NCBI RefSeq assembly: GCF_934630535.1
Contig: NZ_CAKTVU010000007.1
Location: 1 to 64,000, forward strand
Direction: 5' to 3'
From: an uncultured Senegalimassilia sp.
GTDB lineage: Bacteria > Actinomycetota > Coriobacteriia > Coriobacteriales > Eggerthellaceae
DNA length: 64,000 nucleotides
The notes under the pieces were generated by a model. That model was not told the origin of the DNA, did no database searches, and saw only the letters and a list, made by a program, of their open reading frames with translations. The stretch's first letter is position 1. Every line of letters begins with the position of its first letter. Of the stretch, positions 59,325 through 64,000 are shown piece after piece. A program made the translations under genes and the position numbers.

Positions 59325-60167
59325 GTGACGAACGATATGAGCCATGCGGCTCCCGTGCGCCCGCAAAGGCGCGCAGGCGCCCATGCTGCGCCGCCGCGAC
59401 AGGTGACATCGCAGCTGTCCGCGTCGCTTCCGACGCTTGAGATCGAAGATACCCCGCAGCAGTCGGGTACACCGGTCATCACGTTCGACCATGTGACCAA
59501 GGTGTACCCGGCTCAGCCCAATAAGCCGGCTCTCAACGATGTCTCCCTGCAGATCTTCGCCGGCGAGTTCGTGTTCCTGGTCGGCCATTCCGGCTCCGGC
59601 AAAACCACTTTCATCCGCATGCTCATCCGCGAGGTCAAGCCCACGCAGGGCCATATCTACATCGCCGATGAGGATCTTGCGAACATGCGCAACTGGCGCG
59701 TGCCGTATCTGCGCCGCAACATCGGCTGCGTGTTCCAGGACTTCAAGCTGCTTCCGAACAAAACGGTGTTCGAGAACGTGGCGTTCGCGCTCGAGGTAAT
59801 CGGCAAGTCCCGTCACGTCATCAAAACGCAGGTGCCCGAGGTGCTGCGCCTGGTGGGCCTGCAGGACAAGCTCAACAAGCGTCCGGACCAGCTTTCCGGC
59901 GGCGAGCAGCAGCGCGTGTCCATCGCGCGCGCCATCGTCAACCGTCCTCCCATCCTCATCTGCGACGAGCCCACGGGCAACCTTGACCCGCAAACCTCCC
60001 GCGGCATCATGGACCTGCTCGAGCGCATCAACCGCACCGGCACCACGGTGGTCGTGGCAACCCACGACCGCGAGATGGTGGACAACATGCGTCGCCGCGT
60101 CATCGCGCTCGACCGCGGCAACCTGACGCGCGACCAAGATCGAGGGGTGTACGGTTTCGATGTCTAG
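59325..60167 (+). CDS. ftsE: Cell-division ABC ATPase FtsE with N-terminal extension
   Basis: FtsE and FtsX form an ABC-type complex that activates peptidoglycan hydrolases at the septum. 280 residues: an Ala/Pro/Gln-rich, probably disordered stretch (1-48) not found in typical FtsE of about 230 residues; then ITFDHVTKVYPAQ, Walker A GHSGSGKTT, FQDFKLLPNKTV (FtsE-type Q-loop), signature LSGGEQQR and Walker B LICDEPTGNLD. GGAG at 59315-59318 fits a GTG at 59325 better than the ATG at 59313. It overlaps ftsX by 8 bp. Confidence 0.92.
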   Translation: MTNDMSHAAPVRPQRRAGAHAAPPRQVTSQLSASLPTLEIEDTPQQSGTPVITFDHVTKVYPAQPNKPALNDVSLQIFAGEFVFLVGHSGSGKTTFIRMLIREVKPTQGHIYIADEDLANMRNWRVPYLRRNIGCVFQDFKLLPNKTVFENVAFALEVIGKSRHVIKTQVPEVLRLVGLQDKLNKRPDQLSGGEQQRVSIARAIVNRPPILICDEPTGNLDPQTSRGIMDLLERINRTGTTVVVATHDREMVDNMRRRVIALDRGNLTRDQDRGVYGFDV

Positions 60168-61068
60168 TTTCTTCTATTTCCTCAAAGAGTCGCTGACCGG
60201 CTTCACGCGCAACCTTTCCACTGCGCTCGGCTCCATCGTCACCATCTTCTTGTCGTTGCTCATCATCGGCATCTTCTTGGTGGGCGGTTCGGTGGTCAAC
60301 AACGTGGTGAAGTCCGTGGAGCAGGAAGTCAACATCACGGTTTGGATCGCCGATAGCGCTTCCAGTTCGGACGTGCAGTCGCTGCAATCCGACATCAAGT
60401 CCATGTCGTCGGTGGCCAACGTCACCTACACCGACAAGGATCAGGCGCTTGAGAACTTCAAGGCGTCCTCCAGCTCCGATATCGCCGAGTCGCTTGACGG
60501 ACAGAACCCGCTGCCGGCTTCCATCGACGTCGAGCTGTCCGACCCGAAGATGGTCGAGGATGTAGCCGCTCAGATCGAGGCGAACAACACGTTCCAGAAG
60601 ATCTGCGACAACCCCTCCGACCCCTCTGATTCGCTGCGTTACGGCGAGAAGACGGTCGACCGCCTGTTCCAGCTGACCAGCTATGTGCGCGTCATCGGCG
60701 TGGCGCTTGTGGGCCTGCTCATCTTCATCGCGCTGGTGTTCATCAACAACACCATCCGCCTGGCCATCCTTGCCCGTCGTAAGGAGATCGCCATCATGCG
60801 CTTGGTCGGCGCTTCGAACGGGTTCATTCGAGGGCCCTTCCTGATGGAGGGCGCGCTGCACGCCATCGTCGGCGCCGCGCTTGCCATCGGCACCCTCGAG
60901 GTGCTGCGCAACCTGGCGCTGCCGAAGCTGCAGGATGCCCTCACGTGGCTGCCCATCGACCTTTCCGTCAGCACCTTCATCATGTTCTACGTGATGCTCG
61001 CGGTGTTCGGTCTGGTCATCGGCCTGATCGGCTCGGCATTCGCCATGCGTCGTTATCTGAAGGTGTAG
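60160..61068 (+). CDS. ftsX: Cell-division protein FtsX
   Basis: 302 residues with four membrane helices: about 20-45, 180-205, 230-250 and 270-295, and an outside domain between helices 1 and 2 (about 50-175). The pattern LKESLTGFTRNLSTALGSIVTIFLSL at the start, RRKEIAIMRLVGASNGFIRGPFLMEGALHAIVGA in the inner loop and the C-terminal helix are family-typical. The ATG lies inside ftsE. The next gene, an S41 protease, follows by 16 bp and may act with the complex in the envelope. Confidence 0.93.
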   Translation: MSSFFYFLKESLTGFTRNLSTALGSIVTIFLSLLIIGIFLVGGSVVNNVVKSVEQEVNITVWIADSASSSDVQSLQSDIKSMSSVANVTYTDKDQALENFKASSSSDIAESLDGQNPLPASIDVELSDPKMVEDVAAQIEANNTFQKICDNPSDPSDSLRYGEKTVDRLFQLTSYVRVIGVALVGLLIFIALVFINNTIRLAILARRKEIAIMRLVGASNGFIRGPFLMEGALHAIVGAALAIGTLEVLRNLALPKLQDALTWLPIDLSVSTFIMFYVMLAVFGLVIGLIGSAFAMRRYLKV

Positions 61069-61084
61069 CGCTTGAGGAGCATGC

Positions 61085-62374
61085 ATGCCAAGGCATACCG
61101 ATAAACTTGCCAACATGGCGGCGTCCGCGCGCAAGGCGCGGGCCCGCAACATAAAGCTTGCGAAGCTGTTCAGCTTGATCATCGTCGTAGCCGCCGCATT
61201 TGTCGGCGGCTTCGCCGTTCGCGGAGACGTGGAGCTGCTCGACGCCTTGGGCCTCACGCAGCTCACCGGCACCCAGGATGCGAAGGCGAAGGCCGCGCAA
61301 ACGCAGCAAACCTACAACTCGCTTTCGGCTCGCGTGGGCGAGGTTGAGACCATCGTGAACAAGGACAGCCTTGATTCTTATGATCTTGACACCGCCACCA
61401 CCAAGATGCTCGATGCGTTCGCCGTTTCCACGCAGGATCCGTATCTGCGCTATTACGATGCCAGCCGTTTCGCTGCTTCATCCTCCACCTCTGATGCCGC
61501 CGATAACGGTGGCGGTATCGGCGTGCTGTTCAACGAGTATAACGGCAACGCCTATGCGGTGGACGTGTTCGAGGGCTCTCCTGCCCAGATGGCCGACGTG
61601 CAGGCTAACGACGTCGTGGTTTCCATCGACGGCGATCGCAGCCACGCCTGGACCGCTTCCGAGGTCACCCAGGCCCTCAAACGCGACCAGGGCTCGCAGG
61701 TGGTCATCACCTGGAGGCGCGGCTCTTCCCTTGACGACACTAAGGGCACCGAGTTCACCACCACGCTCACCGTTACCGATCAAACGGTGAAAAACGTCAC
61801 CACCGAGCTCACCAACAACGTCGGCTATATCCAGCTCAAGCAGATCACGCAGAACTCCGCTCAGCTTGTGCGGCAGGCTATCGTCGATCTGGATTCGAAG
61901 GGCGCGCAATCCTTCGTTTTGGACTTGCGCGACAACCCGGGAGGTTACCTGACGCAGGCCGTGGACATTTCCAGCTACTTCATCAAAAGCGGAACCATCG
62001 TACGCATCACCACGAAAAGCACGGATGAGACCACGAAAAACGCAACGGGCGAATTCCTTACCGATAAGCCGCTTGTCGTGCTGGTCAACGGGAACACCTC
62101 GTCCTCGGCCGAGGTCATTGCCGCTTCGTTGAAGGACAACGAGCGCGCAACCATTGTGGGCACTACCACGCTTGGCAAGGGCTCCGTGCAGGTTACCCAT
62201 GAGCTTACGTTCGGCGGCGCGTTGCGTTATACCGCTGCGTACTACAAAAGCCCGCTCGACCACGACATCGACGGCTTGGGCATCAACCCCGATATCTCCA
62301 TCGGCCGCTCCGATGATGACGACAACCAAAAGTCGTTGGCCATGGAAACCGCGCAATCCATGGTGCGTGAGTAG
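61085..62374 (+). CDS. Membrane-anchored S41 carboxy-terminal processing protease
   Basis: 429 residues. An N-terminal helix (about 25-47) anchors it, with the protease outside. A PDZ domain (about 135-225, GGGIGVLFNEYNGNAYAVDVFEGSPAQMADVQANDVVVSIDG) and the S41 core follow. The Ser-Lys dyad is S340 in NTSSSAEV and K365 in TLGKG, at the same 25-residue spacing as in E. coli Tsp. It is co-transcribed with ftsEX, so substrate is perhaps a hydrolase or envelope protein; that link is inferred. RNase R starts directly after the stop. Confidence 0.93.
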   Translation: MPRHTDKLANMAASARKARARNIKLAKLFSLIIVVAAAFVGGFAVRGDVELLDALGLTQLTGTQDAKAKAAQTQQTYNSLSARVGEVETIVNKDSLDSYDLDTATTKMLDAFAVSTQDPYLRYYDASRFAASSSTSDAADNGGGIGVLFNEYNGNAYAVDVFEGSPAQMADVQANDVVVSIDGDRSHAWTASEVTQALKRDQGSQVVITWRRGSSLDDTKGTEFTTTLTVTDQTVKNVTTELTNNVGYIQLKQITQNSAQLVRQAIVDLDSKGAQSFVLDLRDNPGGYLTQAVDISSYFIKSGTIVRITTKSTDETTKNATGEFLTDKPLVVLVNGNTSSSAEVIAASLKDNERATIVGTTTLGKGSVQVTHELTFGGALRYTAAYYKSPLDHDIDGLGINPDISIGRSDDDDNQKSLAMETAQSMVRE

Positions 62375-64000
62375 ATGGGTCGTACGCGCAAGCACACGCG
62401 GCGTCGCCCGCGACCAAATCCTAGCGGCGTACTGGTGGTCCATGCGGGATCGTTCGGTTTCGTCAGGACGGCGGAAGGGGAGTACTTCATCCCGGAATCG
62501 AAGATGGCGGGGGCGTTTGATGGCGACCTCGTGGAAGTGGCGCCGCTTCCCGCGCGCGGGGCTTCCGGCGGGTCCCACTCCGATCGGCCTGCTGCGCGCG
62601 TGCTGCGCGTCATCGACCGAGCGCACGATACCGTTGTGGGACGCTATGAGGTCGCCGAGCCTTTCGGCGTGGTGGTCCCCGAAGACCGCAACATCCCTTA
62701 CGACATCTTCACCATGCGCGCCGATTCCCCCGATATCCCGGATGGGGCGCTTGTGCGCGTCCGCATGACGGCGTATCCGTCACGCCACGAGGCGGCGTGC
62801 GGCGTCATCGAGGAAGTGCTCGGCATGGCTGACGAGGCCACCGTCTCAGTGGAGTCCATCATCGCGCGCGCTAAGCTTGAGACTGCGTTCTCGGAAGGCG
62901 CCTTGGCCGAAGCGCAAGCGGCGGTCCTCGATGAAGTGGGCGCCCTTGCGGCCGGTTATCGGGATATCCGCGATCGCATGGTGTTCACCATCGACCCGGC
63001 CGATGCGCGGGATTTCGACGACGCCCTTTCCTTGGAGCCGGCGGATGACTTCATTAAGCACGGCGCCGTATGGCGTTTGGGCATCCATATCGCCGACGTT
63101 TCGCATTACGTGGGATGGAACAGCTTGCTTGACCTTGATGCGCGCCGCCGCGCCACCAGCGTTTACCTGGTCGATCGCGTCATCCCCATGCTGCCCGAGC
63201 AGCTTTCCAACGGGCTGTGCTCGCTCAATCCCGGCGAAACCCGCAGGTGCATGACATGCGATGTATATCTTGATGAGGACTGGAAACCCGTAGGTTACGA
63301 CCTGTATCCGGCGCTCATGCGTTCCTGTGCGCGCCTTACGTACGACCAGGTGCTCGATGCCCTGCAGGGCGCGCCGCTCGGCGCTTCCGGCACGCTCGAC
63401 GGCTTGAAAGGCTGCATGGCCGGTCAGGGCATCGATGATGCCATCATGCAGCGCGCCCGAAGCCTAAGCGATTTCGCTCAGGCGCGCATCGCGCGCAGGC
63501 AAGCTGCCGGCGGCTTGGATTTCGAGTTTCCCGAAGCCCGCGTGGTCCTCGATGGGCAGGGCAAGCCCACCGGGGTGGACCTTCGCGTCAAAAACCAGGC
63601 GACCAGCTTGGTCGAGGAGGCTATGATCTTGGCTAACGAGGTGGTGGCGGCTCATCTGCACGAGCGTGATTTCCCTGCGCTCTATCGCGTGCATGAAAAG
63701 CCTTCGCCCGACAGCCTTGCCGCATTGCTTCCCGTGCTTTCGGAGTTCAGCTGGTTCGACCGCATCAGCCCCGAACGCTTCGTGGCCGGCGACGCGCACG
63801 TTGTGCAGCAGGTGCTCTCGGAAAGCCGGGGGCGGCTTGAGGCCGACCTTGTGCAGGCCTTGGTTCTGCGCGCCATGAAGCGGGCCTGCTACAAGCCCGA
63901 GTGCGAAGGGCACTACGGCCTGGCAAGCGCGGCGTATGCGCACTTCACCAGCCCCATTCGCCGATATCCCGATCTGGTGGTGCATCGCATGCTGCGCGCG
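62375..64000 (+). CDS. rnr: RNase R/RNase II family exoribonuclease (cut by window end)
   Basis: The first 542 codons of an RNB-family 3'-5' exoribonuclease. The ATG follows the S41 stop by 0 bp. Residues 1-110 have Arg-rich and cold-shock-like S1-type parts (GSFGFVRTAEGEYFIP). The catalytic RNB domain begins FTIDPADARDFDDALSLEP, with the Asp metal ligands. The partly seen C-terminal part of the RNB domain reads YAHFTSPIRRYPDLVVHR. The C-terminal S1 domain lies beyond the window. It degrades structured RNA and helps trans-translation in other bacteria. Confidence 0.92.
   Translation, partial: MGRTRKHTRRRPRPNPSGVLVVHAGSFGFVRTAEGEYFIPESKMAGAFDGDLVEVAPLPARGASGGSHSDRPAARVLRVIDRAHDTVVGRYEVAEPFGVVVPEDRNIPYDIFTMRADSPDIPDGALVRVRMTAYPSRHEAACGVIEEVLGMADEATVSVESIIARAKLETAFSEGALAEAQAAVLDEVGALAAGYRDIRDRMVFTIDPADARDFDDALSLEPADDFIKHGAVWRLGIHIADVSHYVGWNSLLDLDARRRATSVYLVDRVIPMLPEQLSNGLCSLNPGETRRCMTCDVYLDEDWKPVGYDLYPALMRSCARLTYDQVLDALQGAPLGASGTLDGLKGCMAGQGIDDAIMQRARSLSDFAQARIARRQAAGGLDFEFPEARVVLDGQGKPTGVDLRVKNQATSLVEEAMILANEVVAAHLHERDFPALYRVHEKPSPDSLAALLPVLSEFSWFDRISPERFVAGDAHVVQQVLSESRGRLEADLVQALVLRAMKRACYKPECEGHYGLASAAYAHFTSPIRRYPDLVVHRMLRA

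Overview
The window is about 64 kb of high-GC bacterial chromosome. Gene content points to an actinobacterium of the class Coriobacteriia, most likely Eggerthellaceae. The clues are split transketolase halves, an actinobacterial GlnR-like orphan regulator next to glnA, a stand-alone MetH reactivation domain, a LAATG-type cell-wall anchored surface protein, a NadD-YqeK fusion and several apparently leaderless promoters. No prophage, insertion sequence, rRNA operon or true CRISPR array was seen. This placement is inferred from gene content only.

Left part (1-4.5 kb): an accessory, poorly coding region. It holds a metallophosphoesterase and a ribbon-helix-helix-like protein in one operon, a long gap, and a 459-codon gene resembling AbiEi/DUF559-type hypothetical proteins whose core looks frame-scrambled. 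A degenerate direct-repeat array (7 clear copies, 59-69 bp period) runs from the 3' end of that gene towards metF.

4.5-23.6 kb: one-carbon and methionine metabolism (metF, a MetH activation domain, metH, then metK behind a SAM-riboswitch candidate). Between these lie an NSS-family transporter, two identical tRNA-Ala(GGC) genes in a 151-bp duplication, a thioesterase, a gltX operon with a polyferredoxin, an ATP-grasp-like protein and a 1291-residue twin-propeller surface protein.

23.6-38.4 kb: priA, rpoD, rlmKL, a YczE-like membrane protein, tRNA-Val(CAC), a CAT-anticodon tRNA, a LUD-domain protein, trpS, a three-gene glycan operon (glycosyltransferase, DegT aminotransferase, sugar transferase) and a MetNI-type ABC transporter without its binding protein.

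38.4-64 kb: housekeeping genes. These are glnA with a GlnR-like regulator, polA, rplU-rpmA-obgE-proB-proA-nadD/yqeK-rsfS, a large ATPase/BTAD regulator, secA, prfB, the two transketolase subunits, ftsE-ftsX-S41 protease, and an RNase R gene cut by the window end. Most operons end at clear intrinsic terminators, many of them bidirectional between convergent genes.
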